Origin: Pectinophora gossypiella | Taxonomy: Eukaryota > Arthropoda > Insecta > Lepidoptera > Gelechiidae | Direction: 5' to 3' | DNA: 64,000 nt | Assembly: GCF_024362695.1 (NCBI RefSeq) | Contig: NC_065406.1 | Location: 7,254,001 to 7,318,000, forward strand | Shown: in pieces, positions 12,896-24,098 of the stretch | How positions within the stretch are numbered: the stretch's first letter is position 1 | Layout: every line of letters starts with the position of its first letter | Translations under genes and position numbers: made by a program | Notes under the pieces: model-generated | Database searches by the model: none | Told to the model about the DNA's origin: nothing | The model's input: only the letters and a program-made list of their open reading frames with translations

Positions 12896-13589
12896 GACGT
12901 TCGTTTCCTTTTTTAATCGTCAAGTCTGCTTAATTACAGTGAGTCAGAACCTTCCCTATATTTGAAACCATTGTATCACCTTGTTGATGGTGCCACGTAT
13001 TTACAGCTGACATTCTATCACGATTTAAATTAATTTCTATAAAATGATTTATGAGTCACTGAAAATGGTAGCGGAAATGACTAATGTTTAGATAATTATT
13101 GACTTTTCACTATAATGTTACAGACGAAATATATAATATTTATTCATCGTGATTAAGGTGTCGATCTTGTTATTTACGTAAAAAAATAAGTTATATCAGC
13201 GATGAATTCTGATTGCAAATCTTTACGAATAGGTGTACCATTCTTGAGATTTATATACAAACACACATTGTCACACAATATTGTAAATACTAAATATTTA
13301 AAATATATTATATACTTATACTTTATTTACTTACACACTAACAAAGTATATTTTAAAAAAAGTAAGGAAATGAAATCGCCATTGCAAAAGTATTTGCTAT
13401 ACTTCTACATGTCCTAGATACTAAACCTTATCCCGAGCACTTAAGCACAAGATTACTCTGACAAATCTCTACGTTCAACAACCACATTTAAATAATTGTT
13501 CTTTTTTCAAATTCCAAAACAAACAATCGATAGATATCAAGTCAAACTGAAACTTTTTCAATATTTTGTTTTAATATTTGGCACTGTCA

Positions 13590-13800
13590 ATGTTTTGTTC
13601 GGCGCGTTCGGTTTCCCGCCTAAACGCGGAGGCTTTTGGCGGGCGGGCGTTCGTCCTGACGGGCGGGTTGCCACTGGGGCGGGTTGCGGGTTGGTTGCCG
13701 TAGCGGGATGGCAAGCGGGGAGCGGGATCGATCGCCACCCTGCCACCGGTGCGACCGCGACATCGTCCCGCGGGATGCAGATGCATGTCACACCGTAAAC
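13590..13800. other. GC-rich island of unknown role
   Basis: About 200 bp of very GC-rich DNA (runs such as ggcgggcgggcgttcg) in a roughly 35% GC neighbourhood. All open frames through it are Gly/Arg/Ala-rich by composition and overlap on both strands, so none is convincing as a protein. It might be a promoter CpG island, a mobile element, or an unrecognised exon. Confidence 0.4.
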
Positions 13801-14744
13801 CGCTAGATGAGCTCTTTGAACGAGATGTTTGCTTTCAGTGGCTTTTACTTCGGTCGTAATGTTGGAGAAAAGCGAGCGGTTTGTGCTTTTATGCACTTAT
13901 ATTAATAGCTTCTTAAAAACTAGAAAAGGAAGTCTGATGATCACTATTGCATGTTTACTGAACTAAAGCAAAGCTTCTGTTATCCAGTCGACTCTACACT
14001 CGGTGAGGCCCGTCCTAGGAATACTAGTAACATATATTATAGTACATATTATACAGGTAACGAAAGCCTGAACAATAATTAATCTGATCTGGAAGTATAA
14101 GGAGAAAAGAGATCTCATTTAAAAAATGAGATCTTTATTTACATGACAATAATATTCTAAGGTAAGTACTTTACGTTAGTCTTATCATGCCACTACTTAG
14201 CTCAGTTGCTTTGAAGATGATACGATCAAAAAGCCCTTTACATCTTAAAATACAAATCCCCACAGCTCAGTGTCAAGACATATCCAGTACATCTGAGTAT
14301 CCAAAGAAAACAAATTGAATAACTCACAGAAGATCCACGCATTCGTATCCGAAGTGCGACGGGCCATCTATTTGAGGCAATGTCCCTTTGAACGGGATTG
14401 AGTTACTCCAAACCAGTATTGCCGATACACGTCTTTTTACCCCCCACACATGGCCAATACATCAACCAAAGGGAACGTAAATACGTGAATAAATAAAGAG
14501 GACATTAGACAGGTAGTTTATCTGTAAACCTTTTTTATACTGTTAGATAGAAAAGAATCGATCGACCTAAAATCGACTGACACATTACTATAATCTATAC
14601 TAATGAACGTGACAACACTAGCTTACGTACTTTGACAGACCTAATTCTTACCGCGAATTGAGACGATTGTAAAATGTTATCTTATTGAAATATAATCAAT
14701 AATTGTACTGAACTGGTCGTTCTGTTCAATCATACAATATATAG

Positions 14745-14792
14745 AGGTGACCTGTGCCCAGCGGTGGGACGTTATATAGGCTGTTTATGTAT
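14745..14792 (+). mobile_element. SINE fragment, family 1b (3' end)
   Basis: 'gaggtgacctgtgcccagcg' followed by 'gtgggacgttatataggctg' matches the last 50 bases of the SINE at 58704-59043. Confidence 0.55.
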
Positions 14793-14824
14793 ATAGAGGT
14801 AACCCTACAAAAAGAGAAAAGGTT

Positions 14825-14890
14825 ATTATTATGTACATACATAAAGTCACTCCTATTTCCAATCGGGCTAAGCAGAGACTATGGAATACG
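14825..14890 (-). mobile_element. Fragment of tacata-tailed SINE
   Basis: 'tgtacatacataaagtcac' then 'gggctaagcagagactatgg' repeats the better copy at 27360-27500 in the same orientation. Confidence 0.45.
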
Positions 14891-15179
14891 TTTGTTCTTC
14901 ATCATCATCAGGCCTCATTCTCAGGCCTCGTACCTCATACCTCATTTCCAGATGATTTATACAGTGTCTAGTCAGGCCCTTTTCTTATTATACTTAATAA
15001 ACTTACTTAAATACACGTATTCTCAATCACGCTTTCTCAATAAAACATAATCTCGTTAAATCAAATGGAAAAAGTTACAATACGTATAAAATAATTGACC
15101 ACAAGCTCCCAGTCTTTCCGTTCAGTTTTAAAGTCCTACCTATTCAATCAAAGACATTTATAATAATAATAATTAACAT

Positions 15180-15340
15180 TCATCTCTTCAGAACGGCGCG
15201 TGCGACGGCGTATTTGAGCGATTGGGCCATTTTTAGCCGCCTGTCGCAGGAAGGGCGCTGGGAATAGCGAACCACTAATTATCGCCCTACCGCCCGTCAT
15301 GGCGTCTGGGGATCTAAATTAATATACCCGTCATTTATAA
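15180..15340. other. GC-richer non-coding block
   Basis: A compact block with 'gggccatttttagccgcc', 'ctaattatcgccctaccg' and 'taattaatatacccgtcatt' between AT-rich flanks. The mix of TAAT cores and GC words suggests a regulatory element or a conserved non-coding element; no reading frame is convincing. Confidence 0.25.
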
Positions 15341-15545
15341 GAAATCTCATACTGTTAATGGCGAGTTTCTGTAGACGCCACTTTTGATAATGAGTCGTGA
15401 TGGGATTCTGTTGGTGATAATTTAAATTTAAATAAATGGTAAAAATTACACTGGACCAGATGATGTCACACAACACTAAACAAGGAGTAGTTACCTATTT
15501 ATACGTTATTAGCGTGATTAAAATTGTGTTTTGAACTGTACATGT

Positions 15546-15605
15546 AAATGACAGACGTAATGTGAAGCAGTCGCCGTTCGGGGAGTCGCTGTCACCGCTA
15601 CAATT
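15546..15605 (+). repeat. 60-bp sequence shared with 60941-61000
   Basis: 54 of 60 bases agree with 60941-61000 in the same orientation, including an unbroken 27-bp core that contains gtcgccgttcggggagtcgc. Outside the 60 bp the two sites show no similarity that I can see. Confidence 0.7.
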
Positions 15606-16299
15606 CGTGCATCATACGAGTCTACTCATACCGCTGTATCAATAAGTTTCTGAAAGCAGTTTTTATACACAATTTCTCTCTTCCACGCTTGAATTTGTGT
15701 TCTGGGTTGTTAAATTAATAGAAGCTAGTAATTAAATCATCTTTTAAGTAGGTACTTACCCTGAAACATTTTCTTAAAAACCAACAAAAGCAAGGTTTAT
15801 TAACCTTCAAAATAATGTCGTCGTCAAAATATCTGTTTATGTTTCACAAAAAAACAAATGAATGTATGTGTGAGGCCATTAAAGGCGTAAAAACAACGCT
15901 CTGTCGCCGTCGCCCGCCATAACTCAAGCTGAAGAAAATAATTTACGATGGCAACCCCGCACTCATGCAAATTGCTACAGTTAGGTCACACTGTATTTTA
16001 TGTGTCGATAAACTTGTAAGTATATAAAACTCCGTTTTATGATTATCATGACAACAGGTATTCGAATAGGTATTCAAATAAGTATACATTTTTGACTATC
16101 AGTAGGTAGTTAGAAGTCAGTGCAATTTATAGGCTGCCCTGAACAATGTTCGTGGGATTCTGTTTTAGGTAGCCTATGATTGGCGCAGTATCAAATGGTC
16201 TATGGCAAAAAAATAACGCCTTCTTTGCTTATTGTCTTTGGTATGGATGGACTAGTCGGTGAACTACCCTACGATTTACTGTCCTAACGCCTCCTAGTC

Positions 16300-16345
16300 T
16301 TACAGCGCTCCCCGGTAATGTCATCTGAGACAAATCCACAAGAAC
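16300..16345 (-). repeat. Fragment of the 'agcgctcccc' dispersed repeat
   Basis: 'cagcgctccccggtaatgtc' and 'atctgagacaaatccaca' is a degraded match to the repeat seen at 18501-18558, 23430-23546 and 35455-35540. Confidence 0.35.
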
Positions 16346-16377
16346 ATCCGATAGTTTTCATTTTCATTTTGATTCTT

Positions 16378-16575
16378 TTTTTTCTAGTGTTGCCTGGCTG
16401 TAACTTTTAATACCTTTTGTTATTCCGTTATTATTTTATGTTCTTTAACTAACTAAAACAAATTCTACATACATGTTAATTACATAAGTTGTGCACGTCT
16501 GTAATTGGTGCTAACACTAGATTAATTGTTGTGTGTTTGTACTGTTGTTGTGCGTAATAAATAAATAAAATAAAA
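16378..16575 (+). mobile_element. LINE 3' UTR with AATAAATAAAT-type tail
   Basis: A T-rich non-coding stretch ends in taataaataaataaaataaa, as expected for the 3' end of a 5'-truncated non-LTR retrotransposon. No coding part is left. Confidence 0.45.
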
Positions 16576-17690
16576 AAGATACAAAAACAATAAAACTGAT
16601 AGGCTTGACAAAGTGATGTGCTCGCGAACAGAATAGGAGCGGAACCGGATGCGGACGTTTACTGTTCTCTACACACGGCGCTGTCTAGCTTAATTAATTA
16701 CAGACCTTTAATTACTTTCCCAAAATATCCCATTATTATATTCTATTACTTTTATCAGTTGCGCAATTTACGCTAGGTAGTTTAAGAAGACTGTAAGCGA
16801 CAAGAGCACCGCAGAAAGACGACAGGAAACAACACACGTATCAAAACATAAAATCAAAAATAAATGTCAATTCATGACAGGCCGGAGACCAGCCAGTCGC
16901 TGCCCAACTAAAGAGTCTGCGACAAAGACACTTTAATTAACTTTGTACCTACGTAATTTGCAGTGAGTATTTAAGTGTCTACCTTAACTACTTACTTAGT
17001 AGTAAATGTCTACTTTAATAATTATTACTTACTGCAAATTTAACCGTTATCGAAACCAAAGATTCCTCAATAATTTACTTACTTTCCAAGCTTCGCAAGG
17101 TTAAGCCGTTGCGCGGTGGTCTCGACTAATACTTACGTAAGTACGAAGTCGTTATATGAGCCATTCTATGTTAGAGGCCTATGGCGGCTAAATGATAACC
17201 TGGGGTTGCTGAAGTTGATACACAATCTCAGAACCCACACAATAGATCTAGAATAAAACTTAAAGTAGGTATTGCTTCAAAAAGGAAAATTCACACCAAA
17301 ATCTCCAAGGGGTAACATTAAATAATGCATACAGCACACCTCATGGTTTATTTACCCTGTCTTTATGTCTGATCTGATGCCTCGTTCATTATTTACGATG
17401 TCACGAAGGATATACGAACCCTTACTTCCCTTTACTTCCGCACTTAACATTCTTAGTAAGTAGCAAATAGACATACATTTGACTCATATGCGGTGTTGCG
17501 TTTCTCGTATTTCTTTCAATACAAAATATGACTGTACGACTCTGACAGGCCGGCAAATCGCATATAAATATATGGGTGTATAAAGTGTGTTGGTTAGAAT
17601 TTAGATGCACCCTCACTCAATAGAGAAATAGCCTCTTTTGGGGACCAAGATTTGTCCGGAAGGAGGCGTAATGACGGCGTAGACTGATGA

Positions 17691-18075
17691 ATGGATAGTA
17701 TTGCTTTTGTTGTAGAACTAAACATTATTTATGACATAAGTATATTAGTATTGTTTTTGTTCGATTTTCCTAAAGCTATAAGTAGAGTGTGTTTTAAATT
17801 TAAAGAGCATCTGAAACTTACTTTATGTAAAAAAGCTTTTTATAAGATTAAGGATTACCTAAATTATAAAAATGTTTGGTATTTAATGTGTTCCTCTTGT
17901 GTTTATCTACATGGATTTAAAAGATGTTTTGCTATTGCAGTTTCTTGTCATTTCTTCTCAGCCATAACACGAAATGACGTAGACTCAAAAATGTTAAATT
18001 GACCTTCAAGAAGTTCATATTTATATCTATGATAATTACGTTGTATAAATGATTCTGATTTGTATAAATACATGC
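17691..18075 (+). pseudogene. LINE reverse transcriptase C-terminal remnant and 3' UTR
   Basis: An open frame at 17691-18002 contains, from about 17765, residues reading FKEHLKLTLCKKAFYKIKDY followed by LNYKNVW. This is how the C-terminus of many insect Jockey/CR1-type LINE polyproteins ends (a basic 'FK..LK..L..KAYY.I.DYL' block). No catalytic RT motif remains, so it is a 5'-truncated dead copy. The sequence runs on into a 3' UTR that ends gattctgatttgtataaat near 18075. The first 25 residues of the frame are probably not part of it. Confidence 0.6.
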
Positions 18076-18500
18076 CTAGTGATTACAAAACTTTAATTTC
18101 TAATATTTTGACCTTGCCTGCAAAAGCCTCAACTAGACTCACACATGTCTAGATAAATCTAAATAAATTTTATAAAAGTACATTTTCACTAAATCAGAGG
18201 CATAGAATAAACAATAATATCATGAGAAGTAAATATGCTTTAAATATTGTCATGTTATAACTTATATAACGCCATGAGACCTGTGTGAAAAACATACAAG
18301 ACAGTACGTACACTATCAATATTTTCCCCATGTTTGCGCTGTCTACCCCACAGCAGGCCTGTAGTCGCGGTAATCAGGTTACAGCCTGCGTGCGCGGCCT
18401 GCCAAATCGCCCGAGGCCCATTGATTGCTCTCAACCCACCTCGAACATGCACCTAGTAGTATTTAAAAAATCAATATTTCATTGTATGTTTAAAAAGTAT

Positions 18501-18558
18501 TTTTTTTTACGTGACTTATGTAGATTTGCCGCAGATGGGATTAACTACTTGGCCGGAG
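18501..18558 (+). repeat. Dispersed repeat (tagatttgccgcagatgg)
   Basis: 'acgtgacttatgtagatttg' then 'cagatgggattaactacttg' then 'gccgga'. Other copies: 23430-23546 (minus), 35460-35518 (plus), 44050-44092 (plus). Class unknown. Confidence 0.55.
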
Positions 18559-18632
18559 TTTAAAAAGTCAATATGTCATTGTAATAAAGCGAATATAACA
18601 AAAGTACAGTACAAGGACGAGACAGTGTCCAA

Positions 18633-18789
18633 GGGGGTTAAAATGGCCACATCGAAGCAATTCATCTAAGAAAGCAATATTGCAATTTGACATTTGCGTA
18701 TATAAAAGTAAGTGCGCAATGCAAACAAATGTCAAATAGCAATATTGCTTTCTTAGATGAATTGCTTCGATGTAGCCATTTTAACCCCC
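18633..18789. mobile_element. Hairpin MITE, 51-bp arms with one mismatch
   Basis: The left arm (18633-18683, starting GGGGGTTAAAATGG) and right arm (18739-18789, ending CCATTTTAACCCCC) are reverse complements with a single C/T mismatch in 51 bp. The similarity goes on inwards (aatttgacatttg/caaatgtcaaata), leaving a loop of about 30 bp. There is no coding capacity, so it would need a transposase from elsewhere. The near-identical arms suggest a young copy. A decayed relative is at 47441-47570. Confidence 0.8.
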
Positions 18790-19704
18790 AAGTTCAAGTA
18801 CGTCTTCATACAAACGGCCGAACGCCCCCCACCCCTCTGCTTCTCGATTTCTTAGCATTATTATTAAAAAAATATTCTATAAAAAATATTCTATTGTACG
18901 TACTTATTAGCGTCAAAAAAAATGATAAAATAGGCATATTCAAGTTTAATCAATTGTTCAGACACATTTGCTTTTATAAAATATACCAAACAAAAGTACA
19001 CTTTTAAAATTTCATTTTAGTTTAAATTATATAAGTTAAAGATTTAAAATAAAAAAAAACGTTATTTATAATATAATTTTATCAACTTTCTTCGTAACTA
19101 TTAATCTATACTTACATTAGTAACATTTCGAGTCCTTTTTATTTCGAGTTTTACTTTCAGGCCAATGTACAATCAAAACTAATTTACAGTGTGAACTTTA
19201 TTAACAAGAATTAATTACCATGGCAACTCAGGTAGAATAAAGCGTTCAACTGAGTTCCTTGCAAATTAAGTGATGAAACATTTTCCGCCGGGTACGGAGG
19301 CTTGCGTTTACGACCACTCTTTAGGAGGGCCTACCTCCAGTGTTTGCCGCACTCCTACCCTAATTACTTAAAGAGGGAAAATCGAGGTAAAACATGCATT
19401 TGTTATTTCGCTGAGAGATATGTTGTAGCTTTGTGTAGGTAAGATTATTTTGTATTCGAAATTGGCTTTACTGGTTACTTATGAAGAAGTACATAAAGTA
19501 TATTTAATGCTATTCTTACATAATTCCATAATCTCTAATATACCGGACAAAACCTCAAGTAAGTAATTAAAATACATGCAGCCATTCTTTATACGAATTG
19601 CTCAATTTATTTTTTTTATACTCTCTATTTCTCTTTTGTTTCTGTAGCTTTCTATTTTTATATGCATTTAAGTATTGTTAGGGTTAGTGCATATTATGAT
19701 CATA

Positions 19705-19953
19705 CTTCTTCTTCTTATCGTGTGGGTTGTGAGGTGGAATACCAGCCTCATCAACCCTGGTGTCAGAGTTATTATTGAGCCGCCAAAGGCCCCCGACATG
19801 GCTCATGTAACGATTACTCACTTACATCAGTAAGTAGTAACCGGGACTAACGGCTTAACGCGCCTTTCAAAGCACGGATCATCTTACTTTCGGACAATCA
19901 GATGATCAGCCTGTAATGTCCTAACCAAACTAGGGATCACAAACTGGTTTTTG
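19705..19953 (-). mobile_element. SINE family 1, headless copy, 8-bp TSD
   Basis: The reverse complement starts at gtgatccctagtttggttag and ends caatccacacgataagaag-like, matching the body of the full SINE at 48950-49272 but without the tRNA-like head. TGATCATA occurs on both sides (19697-19704 and 19954-19961) and fits a target-site duplication. The copy at 40294-40499 begins at the same base. Confidence 0.7.
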
Positions 19954-20104
19954 TGATCATATATAAATTATTACTTATTAATACTTTTAGTTAAATTATA
20001 TAAAAAAATATTATAAATTATATTTAATTTAAAAGTCACTCAAAGTTTTTACCGGAATACGATCTAGGGAGGGGGTGAGTCGGCCATCTTGCAAAAGCAA
20101 ATTT

Positions 20105-20593
20105 AATTTTGTAATTTTTTTATTATTTATTTATTATTATTAAGCCTTAAATATAACATTAGTTTAAATGCAATGTCCTGCAAAATTGCATAAGCAATTT
20201 GTCTGCAGGATCACAGTCTCGCTCACTAGGTTAAATTACATTAAATTAGAATTAAAAAAAATAGGTAAGTACGTGCTAAATTAAATCTAATAAATATTTT
20301 TTTAACTTATTTTCAAACATTTTTGTCTCATTTTTAATGTTCTCAGGCAAACTGTTGATGAGATAAGGTATGCGCTTACTTAGGGTCCTATCCCCATAAT
20401 AATTGGCATTATTATTGTAGCTTCGAACGGTGTTGGATGTGTAATTAGAAAAATACAGTGTGACAAGGTGTTGGAGGTTGGAGTAGTTTACATAATCGGA
20501 GTTTTTACTTACAAAAGACTGACCTTGCCCACAAAGGTATACTGTTGGTTGGTTGGTTGGTGATAATGGGTTGTTCTTGCATCCATTCTTCAA
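20105..20593 (-). pseudogene. LINE reverse transcriptase C-terminal remnant
   Basis: The minus strand codes about 105 residues (20593-20276) ending in RTLSKRIPYLINSLPENIKN followed by a Lys-rich FENKLKKYLLDLI and a stop. This 'R.L..R.PY.IN.LP..' block is typical of the extreme C-terminus of insect Jockey/CR1-type LINE polyproteins, after the RT domain. The part to the left of the stop, to about 20105, is the 3' UTR (ttattattaagcc-type). No catalytic motif remains, so this is a 5'-truncated copy. An open frame of this length in a dead element suggests that it is fairly recent. Confidence 0.65.
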
Positions 20594-21458
20594 GGGTATT
20601 ATCTTATATCTCTTTTACACTGTCGGCGATTATAAATGGCAACGGGCGAACACAATTCCGTTCGCAAGCAACTTTTTTACTTATTTGCTTGAGGGTTTGA
20701 TTATGAAGGTCTTTGAAGACGATGATAGGCAAATTAGTGCCCTCTACCCGATCGACTGTAGTCGCCAATATTGTACTTAAAAGGGGCACTCAAAACAGGC
20801 TAGACATGAGGAATACCTACTCAATAGTATTAAGTATAAGTAATCCTCATTCTCTTCATTCATGTCATGGAGCATAGGTAGTAATCGGGCAGTGGTTTCT
20901 CACAGTTTATGCGACGATTGTGATTCGCTTAGCAAAACATATTTTAAATTACAAATGATTGACGCCACGACGCTAACACCTTTGAACGCTGCTAGTGTTT
21001 ACATTAAGCCTATGCCTTTGAGTGAGCAAAACTACATCAATATACGTAGGTGCTGATTCGGACAACCGCGACCGCCTACTTAATTTGAAATTAATTTGAC
21101 AGGACTAAAAGTAGGTCTTTCTCTTACTTGCACTTATTATAAGCGAAGGACGGCACTAGTATAAGAGAGGTCAAACTAAAATTATGTTAAGTTCGTATCC
21201 GCGTGCATGCCTTACACTGCGGATTGTAAGATCATTGCGGTAACCACATCAATTTATACAGGGTGTGATATGATAACGAATAATCCCTCTCTCTTTAATT
21301 AAGAGCTGCGCTCTTCTTGGTGGAGTAATCGTCATTCCTCTCTTCTTCCCCCCAAATCCTTCACCTCCTGATACGACATGACCTGCACCTTTACCTGCTC
21401 TTTTATTTGTTTCATAAATGTTCTCCTAAGTCTACCCCTTCCTCACAAATAATCCACG

Positions 21459-21780
21459 ACGGAAAATTCCAATGGATATTAACTCAGAATAATAAACTGA
21501 ATCATCCCCATCAGTATTCGTTACGATGTCACTTACACCTCGTACAAGTACGTACAGGTAACTATACAAGTTCGTATGGGTGTTAGTGACACCCATAACG
21601 AATTCTGAGGGGGATGATTCAGACCATGATACTGAGTTGATATCAAATGGAATTTCCTGTCGGTAAATTCATGATTTTTTTGTTTTCTTTAATTATTTTT
21701 AGTTGCATACTTTTGCGAGGGAAAATTTCAATTATGGTCTGAATCACCCCTCAAAGTTTTTGTCACTAACAACCTGTATA
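21459..21780. mobile_element. Foldback/MITE element, gtgttagtgacat family
   Basis: Left arm 21459-21539 and right arm 21578-21662 are imperfect reverse complements (acggaaaattcc..., aactcag..., tgaatcatcccc..., ...gtcacttacacc). A second half-copy continues to 21780, ending gtcactaacaacctgtat. A similar start (cagggtgtgatatgataacg) is at 21259. The element at 40580-40786 has the same end motif. No coding capacity. Confidence 0.6.
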
Positions 21781-22209
21781 CGAATTACAGGTATATATAT
21801 ATAAACACACGCTTGTAATTCCTACTAAAGCGGGTAGAAGTACCTACTAGTAGACGACTTCCAGTCACTATTGATAGAAAGAATTCAATTTGTATACTTA
21901 GAGAAACAGAAACTAATATAATATTCCTTATAGTTAAACAAATAGACGGGCATAGCGTGTCAAAAATAATTTCTACCCCTACTACGAGTATCCTCAGTAA
22001 ATTCGGAACAAAACGCAGTTATTGTTTAATCGTACCATTACTGCACATCGACGTAGTGGAATAATAATGTGTCGACAAATTATTGCTGGTTTATAATTGC
22101 TCGAACGTCAAAAATCCAGGAAGGGATTGAGATACACATGATATTATGTGGCATTTCAAACTTTTATATAACAATGACTATTGATCTTTTATTTTTTACA
22201 TAATATCTC

Positions 22210-22326
22210 CTCACCTTATGGTTGTCTGGAAGAAATCGCTTTAAGCGGTAAGGCCGCCATTTGCCATGTACCTAGTTATGTCTCTTTTGTGAATATTTTC
22301 TTTCAAAAGTATATTGTATTGTTATT
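22210..22326 (+). mobile_element. LINE 3' UTR fragment (ccttatggttgtctggaag family)
   Basis: 'ctcaccttatggttgtctgg', 'taagcggtaaggccgccatt' and 'tgccatgtacctagttatg' form a block that recurs, more decayed, at 57404-57500. From memory this is a very common 3' end of moth non-LTR elements. Confidence 0.55.
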
Positions 22327-22563
22327 TACCTAATACATAAAAATCATCTGACTAATTATATCATAAAGAACATGCATATACGCACTCGTAAACCGTAATG
22401 GGGTGGACAGTGCCTAAATTAAATACAACTTACAACCACTGTTGATACGAAATCCTAATATGGATATAACGAACCTTGTGGTGACATGGAATCAAGTTAG
22501 AAATGACAAAATCCTTTTGTCCGATCTTACATGCCCAGGAAGACAAACAGCTGAATTTGTTCT

Positions 22564-22923
22564 ATGTTTTTCCTTTCGCTTCCAGAAGAGCATAGAATCA
22601 TCATAAATAAAGAACACTTAAATCAAAAGGCTATAAAAATCATTCTCATATTAGATGACCCTTACACATCCCTGAATGCGCGCCAAACATCGACATATGA
22701 ACGCTCATATCGCACCCCACTAGTCCCGTTGTTTTCTCGAAATGGGCCTATTTCCAAATTAACTGCACGATTGCCTCGGAATAATGTGCGAGCCAGCGGT
22801 GTCGTGATATACGACCGGCTGCGAACCACGGCCATACTTTATGGGCCTAATGAAAGGAAGATACGATATCGTTTTCAACAATTAGGGGTAAAGGTAAAAA
22901 CTTTTATGGTAAGTGCTAGATAA
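22564..22923 (+). other. Unexplained 119-codon open frame, probably not a gene
   Basis: Open from an ATG at 22564 to a TAA at 22921, slightly GC-richer than its surroundings. The translation (for example SKLTARLPRNNVRASGVVIY) matches nothing I recognise. No signal peptide, domain or clear splice context. It may be a conserved non-coding block or a dead element fragment. Confidence 0.2.
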
Positions 22924-23429
22924 ACTGGTATTAAAAATAACAAATGATTTCACAAAAGTTAAGTATTTTTGAAATTCGTTACAATAATTTTACGCTATAG
23001 AAAAGTAGAATTGTATGAGTTTAATGGATCAATATCGTTTTTTAATTAACTAAAACAGGCATTTATAAATAAAAATGTCAGCGTTTAATAGAGCGCCACC
23101 TAGTGGCGAGTAGCTGAACTATAACGTTGTGAAGCTCGCTACGACTCTATCAAAGTGTCTATTCGAAATACGCGGCTGTAAAAACGGGGTTTGCTTAAGT
23201 ATTATTTATTTCCACAGATATAATAATGAGTATATTCACTACAAATACAGATTTAATAACTAAATTATATTAGAACAACAGCCAATCTATAATCTCTATG
23301 AATACCGCGCTCTATCATACCACAATAGTTTATACATTTTTCGAAAGATGGCGCTAGCTCCTATGAAGTTTCGCAGTTTGACCCACGTAATGAAAACTCT
23401 ATAAAAATGTATATCGCTTGTTCCTTATT

Positions 23430-23546
23430 GCCTTCAGCGCTCCCCATTTGTCCCCGGGTAAGAGCCTTCAGCGCTCCCCATTTGTCCGGCCAAGTAGTTA
23501 ATGCCATCTGCGGCAAATCTACAATAAGTCACGTCAAAAAAAATGT
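23430..23546 (-). repeat. Dispersed repeat with internal duplication
   Basis: 'gccttcagcgctccccattt' + 'gtcc' occurs at 23430-23453 and again at 23466-23489; the second is followed by ggccaagtagttaatgccat and cggcaaatctacaataagtc. It is the reverse of the repeat at 18501 and 35460. The doubled edge suggests a tandem slip or two insertions at one place. Confidence 0.5.
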
Positions 23547-24098
23547 TCCTTATTGTCTCCGTGATCGAATATAACTTATTTAAGTAAACATAGTGAAAAC
23601 TTGGGCTATTACTAAAAGATTTTCACTTTAGTAAAATAAACCACAATTTCCTTAGAAGGGTCTGAAAGCAATTATGTTGCTTGTTCCTTGTGTAAAAATT
23701 TTCACGGACACGCAAGTATTCGCGAAGTATTTTAACAAAACAGGGAGTATGTCGTAAAAACCGTAACAAAAAGTGGCCAACATGCAACAGCGAGACCTCT
23801 GCGTAAACTGTCGCAGTGAATAATGGTGCTTTTGGACGGAACTTGAATTATGTCCGCGATTTTACGTACTAACAAAATAAATAGCCGGCAATTTTTCCAG
23901 TGAGCTATAAAAGACATTTGCTTTACATAAATTACGACGAATTATTAATGAGGGGTGTTTTCTGGTAAACACAAAACAAGTGGTATCTCCTCATCTTTCT
24001 ATAAAGATTTTTCAGTTTTTTTTTTAGAATGGAAAAATAGTAGAGTTGGGTCATTTATGTCTTATTTGTAAGAAAGTATTAAAAATGTTAGTACTGAC

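Noticed and set aside
13558..13896. 112-codon minus-strand protein
   Set aside because: It is open only because the GC-rich island lacks stops; overlapping frames on both strands are equally open and low in complexity.
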